From Cytophagaceae bacterium (GTDB lineage: Bacteria; Bacteroidota; Bacteroidia; Cytophagales; Spirosomataceae), in assembly GCA_016722655.1 (NCBI GenBank), contig JADKIR010000005.1, forward strand, positions 1,054,001 through 1,118,000: a DNA stretch of 64,000 bases, in the 5' to 3' direction. Under the pieces are notes generated by a model that saw only the letters and a program-made list of their open reading frames with translations, was not told the origin of the DNA and ran no database searches. A program made the translations under genes and the position numbers. Positions 27,893 through 36,660 of this stretch are shown here, piece by piece (the stretch's first letter is position 1; each line of letters opens with the position of its first letter).

Positions 27893-30523
27893 ATGGAACT
27901 AAAAAGCTATCAACAAAAAGTCATTGCTGACCTCCAAAGTTTCTTGGAATACGTGCAGGAGACTGCCCGTATCGACAAGGCCTTTAATCAGTTTTGGGAA
28001 GACCGCATAGGCTCTTACAATCCCATTACCAAGGAGGGTATGCAGCCTTATAAAAACAATATAGCTCGGGCTGCACATGTTTGTATAAAAGTTCCTACTG
28101 CAGGTGGCAAAACATTCATAGCCTGCAATGCCTTACATACCATTTTTTCGGCCTATGGCAGCGACCTCCCCAAGGCAGTCATTTGGCTGGTGCCTTGGAG
28201 TAACCTGCTCGACCAAACAGTGGCCAACCTCCGAAACCCAGAACATCCATATCGCCAGAAGCTGAACAGTCTCTTTAATCACCGTGTGGAGGTTTATGAA
28301 AAAAAGATTTGCTGCAAGGCTCAATTTCAACCCAACGGTTGTAAAAGACCAGCTTTCCATTTTGTAATGTCTTTTGGAAGTCTAAGAGCCAAAAACAAAG
28401 AAGACCGCAAGGTGTATCAGGAAAACGGGCAGTTGGCAGCATTTGTGCCACAATATTCAGATAAAACCCATTTGCTTGACGACGTAGACGAAACCGCACT
28501 TATAAATGTAATTCGAAGCCTTCATCCGGTGTTGGTTGTTGACGAAAGCCATAACGCTGAAAGCGACCTAAGCGTGGATATGCTCAAAAATCTCAATCCG
28601 TCTTTTATACTCGACCTAACAGCCACACCAAAAAACAATAGCAATATAGTAAGTTTAGTGCCAGCCATTGAGCTAAAAAAAGAGCACATGGTTAAGCTTC
28701 CTGTAATAGTTTATAACCATCACGACAAAACCGAGGTAATAAGCAGTTCCTTACACCTTCAGAAAAAACTCGAAAACCTAGCTATAGAGCAGGAAAAAGC
28801 AGGTGGTAAATACATCAGACCCATAGTATTATTTCAAGCACAGCCCAAAACTAGTGAAGACAATACAACCTTTGAAAAACTAAAGCAGCAGTTGCTAAAG
28901 GTAGGTATTCCACCAGAGCAAATCAAAATTAAAACGGCTGAAAAAGACGAACTCAAGGGTATTGACTTGCTCTCGAAAGATTGTCCTGTTCGGTATATTA
29001 TCACTATCAATGCACTAAAAGAGGGTTGGGATTGTCCCTTTGCTTATATTTTGGCCTCTTTGGCTGATAAATCTTCAGCGGTTGACGTCGAGCAAATTTT
29101 GGGCAGGGTACTTAGGCAGCCCTACGTTATGAAGCACGGTAGCCCCTTGCTCAATGTGTCTTATGTATTAACAGCATCAGCCAAGTTCAATGAAACCCTT
29201 GAGAAAATCGTAAACGGCCTACAAAACTCAGGTTTTAGTGAGCGAGACTATCGCCAAGCAGACCGAATGCCCGAGGAAACAAAAAAACAAGCTGAAATTA
29301 AGCCTTTGGAAAGTTTCCTTTTTCCAGAGCAGGTGAATGAGGAAACAACAGAAGACGACATTGATTACGAAAGGATAGCATTCTCGGAAGAGCCTACAAA
29401 CCAGCCAGAGAGTTCCACTGTAACTGAGATTTTGAGCCTTGCCGAATCTCAAAACCAAATTATGGAGGCCGAAATTCAAAAATCTGCCAACAATGACACC
29501 GAAATTAATCTATTTTCTGAAATGGGAGATAAAGTTAAGTACTACCACATGCTAGATTCTAAAAAAGAGCTGGCCAAGTCAATTCGTTTGCATCAGTTCT
29601 TTATAAAAGCCGATTTGAATACACTATTCGGAATTGAAGAAGTAAGTCTTAATCAGGAGTCTCTATTGAGTAACTTTAAGCTTTCCAATGAAGACATCAA
29701 GATTGATTTCGAGCAGATTAGCTCAGATTTATTCAAGGTTGATATTGAGGAGGTCAATCAGAATCAGTTTGCTCCAAAGTTTCGTAAAATAGAGGATGTT
29801 AATTTTAAAGACCCCATGATTGAGCTTATCTTAGCTTCGCCACAAGAGAGTCAAATCAAAAGTATATCTTCTCAGCTTTTGCAAACTATTGGCAATATGT
29901 ATCCAATTCCCGATCAGGAAATACGAAAATACATCAATCGTATTCTTGAAAGTTTAAATGCCGAGCAATTGCACGACATCTTGGTGAGGAAACTTTCATA
30001 TACCGAAAGAATAAAAGCCAAAATACGCTCCCATGCCGATGCATTTGCTGAGTTGAGGTTCAATGAGTTATTAAAGATTAATCAGATATATCCAGCACCA
30101 AATTGGAAATTCCCTGAACATCTAGTGCCTGGTGCTTTAGGGTCATCTATTGCCAATTCATTATACGAGAAAGAGGCCATGATGAACAATTTCGAGATTA
30201 CAGTTATAACCGATATTGCTAGCTTGCCCAATATAGCATTTTGGCATCGTAACTTGGGTAGGGGCAAGGGGTTTGCCATAAATGGGTACAAGTCAAACCA
30301 CTATCCTGATTTCATAGTTGTCACCAACTCAGGAAATATTATTCTGATAGAAACCAAGGGCGATGATAGAGATAATCCTGACAGTGCGGCTAAGCGTCGC
30401 TTAGGTCATAAATGGGCAGATATAGGCGGCTCCAAGTATTACTATTTTATGATTTATGATACCATTTCTCCTGATGGAGCCTACAATAGAATTAAAGCAA
30501 AAGAACTGATTTCAAAATTATGA
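27893..30523 (+). CDS. res: Type III restriction endonuclease (Res)
   Basis: 876 aa. SF2 helicase motor: Walker A VPTAGGKTF near residue 66, DEAH-like VVDESHNAE near 217, TATPKNN near 244, GWDCPFAYILAS near 378 and arginine-finger motif ILGRVLRQPY near 402. The C-terminal nuclease has the PD-(D/E)XK core NIILIETKGDDRDN near residue 815. It translocates or slides on DNA with Mod and cleaves unmethylated sites. Full length and intact, so the type III system appears functional. A degenerate TA operon follows after 56 bases. Confidence 0.92.
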   Translation: MELKSYQQKVIADLQSFLEYVQETARIDKAFNQFWEDRIGSYNPITKEGMQPYKNNIARAAHVCIKVPTAGGKTFIACNALHTIFSAYGSDLPKAVIWLVPWSNLLDQTVANLRNPEHPYRQKLNSLFNHRVEVYEKKICCKAQFQPNGCKRPAFHFVMSFGSLRAKNKEDRKVYQENGQLAAFVPQYSDKTHLLDDVDETALINVIRSLHPVLVVDESHNAESDLSVDMLKNLNPSFILDLTATPKNNSNIVSLVPAIELKKEHMVKLPVIVYNHHDKTEVISSSLHLQKKLENLAIEQEKAGGKYIRPIVLFQAQPKTSEDNTTFEKLKQQLLKVGIPPEQIKIKTAEKDELKGIDLLSKDCPVRYIITINALKEGWDCPFAYILASLADKSSAVDVEQILGRVLRQPYVMKHGSPLLNVSYVLTASAKFNETLEKIVNGLQNSGFSERDYRQADRMPEETKKQAEIKPLESFLFPEQVNEETTEDDIDYERIAFSEEPTNQPESSTVTEILSLAESQNQIMEAEIQKSANNDTEINLFSEMGDKVKYYHMLDSKKELAKSIRLHQFFIKADLNTLFGIEEVSLNQESLLSNFKLSNEDIKIDFEQISSDLFKVDIEEVNQNQFAPKFRKIEDVNFKDPMIELILASPQESQIKSISSQLLQTIGNMYPIPDQEIRKYINRILESLNAEQLHDILVRKLSYTERIKAKIRSHADAFAELRFNELLKINQIYPAPNWKFPEHLVPGALGSSIANSLYEKEAMMNNFEITVITDIASLPNIAFWHRNLGRGKGFAINGYKSNHYPDFIVVTNSGNIILIETKGDDRDNPDSAAKRRLGHKWADIGGSKYYYFMIYDTISPDGAYNRIKAKELISKL

Positions 30524-30555
30524 AGATTTAAATTTCACTTATAAGTAAAATAGTT

Positions 30556-30563
30556 TACATTTG
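30556..30563 (+). promoter_or_regulatory. -7 element (TACATTTG) of the TA operon
   Basis: TACATTTG matches the Bacteroidota TAnnTTTG -7 element and ends 16 bases before the ATG at 30580. The spacing supports that ATG as the original toxin start. Confidence 0.45.
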
Positions 30564-30579
30564 CATCCCGATTGACAAA

Positions 30580-31074
30580 ATGAAGTGGAGGTTAGAAAAA
30601 ATAACACAATTAAGCGGAAATAAGGCCTGAGTCTATTCGGTTATTATTGATGATGAAAAAGAAACTCTTTTTGAAAAGTTTTTGTCAGAGAATAAAACTA
30701 TATTTAAAAGTGAAATAAGTGATATTGTTCAACGTTTAAGAACCATCGGATTCAAGGTTGGAGCAAGAGAAAATTATTTCAAAAAAGATGAAGGTACTTT
30801 AGGCGATGGAGTTTGTGCTTTATACGATAACCCTCATAGCAATTTAAGATTATATTGTATCAGATACGGCTCTCAAATTGTGGTTCTTGGTAGTGGTGGT
30901 CATAAACCTAAATCAATTAAAGCCTTTCAAGAAGACGACAAATTAAAAGAGGAAAACTATTTAATAAGAAAAATATCTAAAGACATCACCACATTACTTC
31001 GTGATAACGATATAAAATTTTCAACCGATGGCCTGAATTTTGAAGGTTCATTAGAATATAATGAAGAAGACTAA
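30580..31074 (+). pseudogene. HigB-like toxin gene interrupted by TGA at codon 17
   Basis: From the ATG at 30580 the frame reads MKWRLEKITQLSGNKA, then TGA (30628-30630), then continues in the same frame VYSVIIDDEKETLFEKF to the stop at 31074. Without the TGA the product would be 164 aa. Residues such as NLRLYCIRYGSQIVVLGSGGHKPKS resemble Gp49/HigB (RelE-superfamily) toxins. A TTG at 30682 could start a 130-aa remainder, but the first beta-alpha elements would be missing. It overlaps the antitoxin-like HTH gene, giving the toxin-first order of higBA. The nonsense codon probably inactivates it. Confidence 0.6.
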
Positions 31075-31513
31075 ACCTAAGAAAATGAGCAATTTTAAAA
31101 ATAATGTTTTGGATGATATTCTCAATGATATCGATCCAGCAGAGCAGCGTCGCACCGACCACAGGATGTTATTGGCGGCTGCCATAGAGGATGGCATGCA
31201 GGCCAAGGGCTGGAAGAAAAAAGATTTAATGAATGCCGTTGGAATTAAAAACCAATCTATCATTACAAAATGGCTATCAGGTACACATAATTTCACGTCA
31301 GATACACTTTTTGACATTCAAGAGGCATTGGGAATTAATCTTTTCAACCTGGAAAAGCAAATCCCTGAAACCAAAATGGTTTATAAAGGCATGGTATTAT
31401 TGCGTGTAGAGTCTGCCTCAGTCAACCAATTTAGCGACCATAGAGTTACAAAAAGTAATAATTCCTTTTCTACCCAGTCATCATATCTTGTAGTAAAGCC
31501 CATAACAGATTAA
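31061..31513 (+). CDS. HigA-like HTH antitoxin with C-terminal extension
   Basis: 150 aa (or 142 from the ATG at 31085). Residues approximately 45-105 form an XRE-type helix-turn-helix (RMLLAAAIEDGMQAKGWKKK, then LMNAVGIKNQSIITKWLSG, then TLFDIQEALGINLFNLE). An approximately 40-residue hydrophobic/serine-rich tail follows. In TAC systems the antitoxin tail is the chaperone-addiction region bound by a SecB-like chaperone; a SecB-like gene follows 13 bases later, which fits. It is the only unbroken gene of the three. Confidence 0.75.
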   Translation: MKKTKPKKMSNFKNNVLDDILNDIDPAEQRRTDHRMLLAAAIEDGMQAKGWKKKDLMNAVGIKNQSIITKWLSGTHNFTSDTLFDIQEALGINLFNLEKQIPETKMVYKGMVLLRVESASVNQFSDHRVTKSNNSFSTQSSYLVVKPITD

Positions 31514-31526
31514 CGAGTATTTCTAT

Positions 31527-31960
31527 ATGTCTGACCCAATAGAATATCAAATAAAAGGAATAGAAATCCTAGAATTCAGTGTTACTGAACAAAAAGATAA
31601 ACTTAACGCAGATCTTACCTATGGTTTCGGTTTCACTTTAGATCACTCCTTGGATATCGAAACCAAAACTATTTCTGTTACATGTAGTCTAAAGATTTCA
31701 GATGCAGCCGATAGTATTCAATTTGCGAGTCTAAAAGCTGCCTGTATATATGAACTCACTGATTTTTTGTCTTATGTAAAAACTGCTCCAGTTAAAATAA
31801 GCTTTCCGGAGTCTTTTTACAGAGCATCAATTCCGTTACGCTATCTACGATTAGGGGTATTGCTTTTTCTTATTTTAAGGGTACTTTTCTTCATAATGCA
31901 ATTTTACCCATCATTGACGTTTCCGAACTTCAGCCAATGGCAGGGAATGAACCGAAATAA
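31527..31960 (+). pseudogene. SecB-like chaperone of the TAC operon, frameshifted
   Basis: The first 97 codons read as a SecB-like beta-rich protein (GIEILEFSVTEQ, then ISVTCSLKISD, then FPESF). One base is missing in the T5 run at 31813-31817. Adding a T gives FLQSINSVTLSTIRGIAFSY, then FKGTFLHNAILPIIDVSELQ and a stop at 31960. STxRG and GTFLHNAILPxID are hallmarks of SecB-like proteins in Bacteroidota. Without correction the frame runs into a spurious hydrophobic tail to 31970. The product would protect the HigA-like antitoxin. Either a real inactivating deletion or a homopolymer read error. Confidence 0.7.
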
Positions 31961-31995
31961 TTTGAAATAGCAATGTTAATTAAATACTATAAATT

Positions 31996-32310
31996 TTGAC
32001 CCTAAAAAACTCTTTGATAGATTACATCACAGAGTACCAGTCCAAAGCCAAAAGTGATGAAATATCAAAAATAAGTGAAATCTTAGGCCTCGACCAAGCC
32101 AAGCTAAGAGTATTAATGGGTACCAACGTCACCGAAGCCAACATAAACGAATACGGCCGCTTCGACGACCTCAAAAGCACAGTAGACAAAACGAAAGCCA
32201 ATGCCTATTTCGAAAAACAAGAAGGCACCACCATTGCTCCTTTTAGAATAAATATCAAAATTGATAACCTGCTGATGGAGTTTATTTTAAGGGGTGGGTT
32301 TGAGGTTTAG
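31996..32310 (+). pseudogene. HsdR C-terminal remnant (type I restriction subunit)
   Basis: Open from a TTG at 31998 region to 32310, with no proper start. It matches the C-terminus of Bacteroidota HsdR proteins: ILGLDQAKLRVLMGTNVTEA, NINEYGRFDDLKSTVDKTKA, then PFRINIKIDNLLMEFILRGG. Only about 100 of some 1000 residues remain. It marks the 3' end of a former type I R-M operon whose 5' end survives at 25977. Everything between has been replaced by the type III and TA genes. Confidence 0.6.
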
Positions 32311-32382
32311 GGCATTTCTTAACCATTGAAAATATAGAAAATTAAGTTACTTTTAAAGTATAAATTATATCACTCGAAAAAG

Positions 32383-33105
32383 ATGGATACCAACACAATT
32401 CCAATTGCATCTAAAAAATTCATTCGAAAAATAGGTAAAGATGAATATTGGCTTCAAGATCTAATTTATAAAGACCCCAAAATTTTAGGTTTAGGCAATC
32501 TTATCGCCGTCAATAAAGAAAAAAAACAATCTAGTGGAGGCCGCTTAGATTTATTATTGAAAGAACCTGAGCAAAATGCTATGTATGAAGTGGAGATTAT
32601 GTTAGGCGAAACCGACCCTTCACATATAATACGCTCTATTGAATATTGGGATAACGAAAAACGAAAATATCCTCAGCGTCAACATTTTTGTGTATTAATT
32701 GCCGAAAGTTTTGATCGGAGATATTTTAATATACTGCAGATTCTAAGTTTAAATATTCCAATGATTGCTATACAAGCAGACTTATTGGAAGTAAATGGTG
32801 CTCACATTTTAAATTTCACAAAATAGTTGACATTTATATTGAGCCAGAGGAAAACGATTATGAAGCTGCCGCAACTGAATCTATATGGCAAAAAGATGCA
32901 CCTTGGGTAAATGATGGTGCTCATGCATTTTACGAAATGCTAAAACCTCTCTCAAGTAACCTTACAGTCAGATATACTCAATCATATATAAGCGTAAGTA
33001 TTGCTAGCAAAAACACCTATTGGTTCAGCAAAAGGAGTAAGCCTATTATGGTATTATTTTTTATAATAAAAGTTGATGAGTATGTTGAAGAAGTTAAGCA
33101 GCTAT
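32383..33105 (+). pseudogene. PD-(D/E)XK nuclease-like gene, frameshifted and cut by IS66
   Basis: The first 147 codons hold a nuclease-like domain with GGRLDLLLKEPE, YEVEIMLGETDPSHIIRSIE and YWDNEKRKYPQ, a family often found beside R-M and defence genes. The frame ends at a TAG (32824-32826) after LNFTK. One extra A in the A4 run there reopens it: IVDIYIEPEENDYEAAATES through WFSKRSKPIMVLFF and VDEYVEEVKQL, up to the IS66 left end at 33106. Sequence right of the IS (35379-35429) could encode its last residues, CKELFKIVKLLGL. So it is broken twice. Confidence 0.65.
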
Positions 33106-33130
33106 GTATCCCCTCAAGCAACCTCATCTT
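33106..33130 (+). repeat. IS66 left terminal inverted repeat
   Basis: Matches the reverse complement of 35354-35378 at 23 of 25 positions; begins GTATCCCC. Confidence 0.8.
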
Positions 33131-33131
33131 G

Positions 33132-34631
33132 CTAGTTAAAATTCTGAGGCAATAGAGAGTCTAGATTTTGAATACTGGTTTGGTCGATTTTTAGTATTGT
33201 TGCTTTTAGCCAGGCAAAAGGATTGACATTGTGCTTTTTACAGATTGCGATAAATGTGTAAATCATTGCGGCTCTTTGGGCCGACTCTTGATTTCCGGCG
33301 AATAAGTAATTCTTGCGTCCAATTGCTATGGGTCTTATGCTGTTTTCGACAGCATTGTTATCTATGTGCAGATTTCAGTTGTTTAGATAGGCCATCAGAG
33401 CATCGTAGCGTTCGATGCTATAATTGATTGCCTTTCCTATTTGGCTTTTGGGCAGAACCTTAGCTTTTTGCCCGGCTGCCTACTTAAAAAAGGCATTAAT
33501 TATGGGTAAGGCCTTCTCTAACCTTAGCTCTTTTCTTTGTGCCGCATCTAGGTTCTGACCATATCTTTCTATTTTATAGATTTGCTGAATCCATATTAGA
33601 GCCATTTCAGCTCGGGCTTTGTCGTTTGGTAATGCTTTTTCAAACTCTCTTCGAGCCTGTGCCCAGCAACAAAGTTGGGTGATTTCTTCTTTTTGTGCCA
33701 GTTGATTTTAGCCTCCGTAGCCGTCCGTCTGAAGGAATCCTTTGAAGGCTTTGAGTTGCTGAGCAGGGAATGCTCCCGCTCTGCCTTTTTCATATTTGAA
33801 TATAGGAATATTGCCCACGGGGTCATTATAAACCCAGTAGTAACCCAAATGTGCTGCGTTTTTCCTTTCAGACTCTAGTACTTTAATAGTCGTCTCGTCG
33901 ACCTGCAAATAACCACATCGGCCTTGCTGCTGCCAGAGGTAATCGTAGAGTATTTCTAGCTTTTCGATGCCCCGAAGTACCCAGTGGTGAATCGTGGGCT
34001 CTTTGATATCGATACCCTCTCGGGCAAAGCGTTGGAGTTGCCGATAAAGCGGCAGGTGATCCACGTATTTGTCGATAATGGCTTGGGTGATGGTACCTGC
34101 TCCTGCAATAGCTTTATCCAAGACCCTATCGGGCAGTGGTGCAATCATGAATGAACCTTCGTCAGATTTGGGAGCGTATTTACGACGAACGTTACGGTGG
34201 ATATAATACTTGGCAGGTTCCAATTCGAGTTCCTCTGTGATTTCATCACCTACATGTACCATATCTGTCAAATCGCCCTCAGGCTCAATGATGATCTCTC
34301 TTACTTCTAATTGCGTAGGCAGAGGCTGACGGCCTGGATGTTGCTTCTTTTCCTTTTTGGCTTTCTCTTCTTTTTCGAGTTTAATGACTTCTACGGCTTG
34401 CTCTACTTCTTTTTGGTCTACCTCGAATGGGAGACTCAGTTGCCCATCAGGTGTAGCAGTAAAACGCTCTCTCTTTTGGCCGAATATCATTCGCTCCAAC
34501 CATGCTATTCTCTCATCTTTCTGAAGAATCTCAACATCCTTTTTCGTAAGGTTGCCTTCTTGCTTTTGTACAAGATTTTTGAGTCGTATATTTTCCTCCA
34601 AAATAGAGGCCATTTCTCTTTCAGAAAGCAA
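33132..34631 (-). pseudogene. tnpC: IS66 transposase TnpC with three in-frame stops
   Basis: 500 codons without any frameshift. The N-terminal leucine-rich region (ILEENIRLKNLVQKQE) leads to WLERMIFGQKRERF, a zinc-finger-like region, then the DDE domain beginning GYLQVDETTIKVLE and including IDNNAVENSIRPIAIGRKNY near the C-terminus. Stops in the same frame are TAA (33708-33710, after LQTDGYGG), TAG (33480-33482, after NAFFK) and TGA (33375-33377, just before NLHIDNN). These look like point mutations, two of them consistent with TGG to TAG/TGA. The stop codon proper is at 33132. Confidence 0.85.
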
Positions 34632-34679
34632 ATTGAGGTCGTTTTTGTTGATATAAAAATACGAAAAGTTGCTATGTTT

Positions 34680-35054
34680 TCAAACAAAAAATGCAAAGTT
34701 TTTATGCTTTTTTGGGATCATATCTCCTCCTTTTTTTTTTAGACCTATATAGCTGATTCCTTCCACGATTAACACCAGCTCCGGCCAGCTTAAATGGCAA
34801 TCCTTTTCAGTTTTTTCGGGCAAACAAAATCGCCCTGCCTCTAGCCGTTTTTGATACAGCACCAGACCGCCTCGCTCCCAATGCAGCAGCTTCATCTGAT
34901 TGCGTTGCTTGTTGACAAACACAAACACACTGCCTTCAGTTGGGCTACGACCCAGCTCATTCCTAACCAAGCCACTCAACCCATCGAAACCCTTACGCAT
35001 GTCGCAGCTTCCTCGATATAAAAAATACTCATGCTGACTTCCCAGGCTAAACAT
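34680..35054 (-). CDS. tnpB: IS66 accessory protein TnpB
   Basis: 124 aa with the classical IS66 Orf2 signature: EYFLYRGSCDMRKGFDGLSG, then GSVFVFVNKQRNQMKLLHWE and RGGLVLYQKRLE. The small protein is needed for transposition of IS66 elements but its chemistry is not defined. The reading frame is intact; its end runs through an 11-T tract (lysine codons), so the last approximately 20 residues may not be original. It overlaps tnpA by 8 bases. Confidence 0.88.
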   Translation of the reverse strand: MFSLGSQHEYFLYRGSCDMRKGFDGLSGLVRNELGRSPTEGSVFVFVNKQRNQMKLLHWERGGLVLYQKRLEAGRFCLPEKTEKDCHLSWPELVLIVEGISYIGLKKKGGDMIPKKHKNFAFFV

Positions 35055-35334
35055 TTAAAAGGGCTTTCAAATCTTTGATTGGAATCCGAGAGGATAGTTT
35101 CAGACGAACACCGCTAGGATAGATTATCTCCATTGCCTGGCTTGGCACACCTGGGGAAATCTTCACAAATCCCGAGGTCTTTTGCTTGACTAATTTCTGC
35201 TTCCAGTAGCGTACCGTGTGAGGTTTAATATCATTGTCCTTACAATATTGGGCTATACTAAGGCCGCTCTGTTCTATTTCCTGAAGTATCTCTTGCCAAT
35301 TTTCCATGTTCTTGTCTTTTTTGGCAAAGTTCAA
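35047..35334 (-). CDS. tnpA: IS66 accessory protein TnpA (Orf1)
   Basis: 95 aa (or 86 from an internal ATG). Helix-turn-helix start WQEILQEIEQSGLSIAQYCK with DIKPHTVRYWKQKLV, followed by a short strand-rich tail ending in the LKALLNV typical of IS66 Orf1. Likely DNA binding at the inverted repeats. Frame intact. It is the first gene inside the right inverted repeat. Confidence 0.85.
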   Translation of the reverse strand: MNFAKKDKNMENWQEILQEIEQSGLSIAQYCKDNDIKPHTVRYWKQKLVKQKTSGFVKISPGVPSQAMEIIYPSGVRLKLSSRIPIKDLKALLNV

Positions 35335-35353
35335 GCTACATTTTAGCTTTTAA

Positions 35354-35378
35354 AAGATGGGGTTGCTTGTGGGGATAC
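35354..35378 (-). repeat. IS66 right terminal inverted repeat
   Basis: Reverse complement of the left repeat with 2 mismatches; ends GGGGATAC at 35378. Confidence 0.8.
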
Positions 35379-35688
35379 GTTTGCAAAGAGCTTTTTAAGA
35401 TAGTTAAGCTGCTAGGGTTGTGAAATAGGTCTGCAAATTTTTAGCCTTGCTGTAACAACCAATAGTCGGAAGAGGGATATGTTGGATAGGGGATTAATTA
35501 AAATTTAGCGTTGTGCAATTTCGTTGTTTTTTCGAGTAGAACTCGCTTGACATTCTCTCCAAGGTGGAACCTTAGCAGAATAGAAAAGATCGTTGGATCT
35601 TCATGAGTTATGTTAAAATGAAAATATATAAAGGAAACAAGTATTTTATTCAAATTAATGAGTTGAAAAAAAATATTTAGCAGTTGAT
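35379..35688. other. Gap right of IS66, tail of the interrupted gene then nothing
   Basis: The first approximately 50 bases read TTGCAAAGAGC... in a frame giving CKELFKIVKLLGL then TGA, plausibly the displaced 3' end of the PD-(D/E)XK gene. The rest shows no gene. This is the likely transition from the defence island to chromosomal genes, but no attachment repeat was found. Confidence 0.4.
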
Positions 35689-36660
35689 TCAGACAAAAAG
35701 TTTTTTATAAGGAAGGTTGAAGAGTTTACTGTTTAAAATTACAATTGCTATAATACCCCATATCATATCAAATATAGTAAAAACCAAATGCAAAGAAACT
35801 GCCAAAGCCAAACTAATATTGGCTGAAAATCCATATAATATTAAGGTTTGACTTACTAAAAAATGAAATGTTCCTATGCCAGCTTGAGTAGGTCCAGCCC
35901 AACCTATTGAAGCCATTATTAGAACAGCCAAAGAAACTATAACAGTAATTTGATTTGTTGTGATAAATGCATTTAGAATCAAATAGGTAGCTGATAAATA
36001 GAGTATCCAAATCAAGAAATTTAATAAAAATAAAAATTTCCAATTTCTAACTTTAAAGATAGATAAAACACCAGATTTAACTTGCTTAAAAAGAGAACTT
36101 ACATAAGACATAAGCCTAGGGTTAATTTTAAACAGAAAAAAGAAAATGAGTGGAACGATAAAAATAATGATCCAGACAATGAAAGAATAATCACTTTTTA
36201 CATTAAAGTGCAATAGTTTAAGAATTTCAGTGAATTTTTGTGGGTCAAAAGTAAAAATTGCAATGGCAAAAAATACTAATAAAAGAGAATCTACAGCTCT
36301 CTCGGTGATTACTGTTCCAACTGTGTTTTGAAGTGGCACATCTTCTAATTTTTCAAGAATATGACATCGAGCAATATCACCGATATGCGGAAAAACGAAA
36401 TTAGTAAGTGTTCCTATCAAGAATGAAATTAAAAATGAAAATATATTAGTATTCGATTTGATTGGGGATACTAATATTTGCCACCTGGCCGCTCTTAATA
36501 AATGTGATAAAAATAACAAAAGACCACTTATAAAAATATAAGATACCCTTGCACTAGCTAGATATTTTTTAACTTGCTCTAAATCAGTAATATGAATAAA
36601 ATACCAAATTAATGCAATGGTAAAAAAAAAGCTTATGATAATTGAAATTTTTTTATTCAA
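35689..36660 (-). CDS. Flippase-like membrane protein (UPF0104/LPG-synthase TM family)
   Basis: 323 aa with about eight hydrophobic helices (first at residues 5-24, last at 290-312). Family features: LLLFLSHLLRAARWQILV near 48, GTLTNFVFPHIGDIARCHIL near 85, ITERAVDSLLLVFF near 118 and SIGWAGPTQAGIGTFHF near 250. These match the YbhN/AglD2 family of lysylphosphatidylglycerol-synthase TM-like proteins, proposed to move lipid-linked sugars. Its start overlaps the stop of the GT4 gene by 8 bases, which fits a lipid-glycosylation role. Confidence 0.8.
   Translation of the reverse strand: MNKKISIIISFFFTIALIWYFIHITDLEQVKKYLASARVSYIFISGLLLFLSHLLRAARWQILVSPIKSNTNIFSFLISFLIGTLTNFVFPHIGDIARCHILEKLEDVPLQNTVGTVITERAVDSLLLVFFAIAIFTFDPQKFTEILKLLHFNVKSDYSFIVWIIIFIVPLIFFFLFKINPRLMSYVSSLFKQVKSGVLSIFKVRNWKFLFLLNFLIWILYLSATYLILNAFITTNQITVIVSLAVLIMASIGWAGPTQAGIGTFHFLVSQTLILYGFSANISLALAVSLHLVFTIFDMIWGIIAIVILNSKLFNLPYKKLFV

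Larger units (their letters stand above)
33106..35378 (-). mobile_element. IS66-family insertion sequence (decayed)
   Basis: About 2.27 kb with all three IS66 genes (tnpA, tnpB, tnpC) on the minus strand, bounded by 25-bp terminal inverted repeats. The left repeat is 33106-33130 (GTATCCCCTCAAGCAACCTC start) and the right is 35354-35378, differing at 2 of 25 positions. No 8-bp target duplication is evident. tnpC has three in-frame stop codons, so the copy cannot move on its own. It sits in the PD-(D/E)XK pseudogene. Confidence 0.88.

Noticed and set aside
33098..35390. Search for an 8-bp target duplication around IS66
   Set aside because: Left flank GCAGCTAT and right flank GTTTGCAA do not match, so no duplication is claimed.
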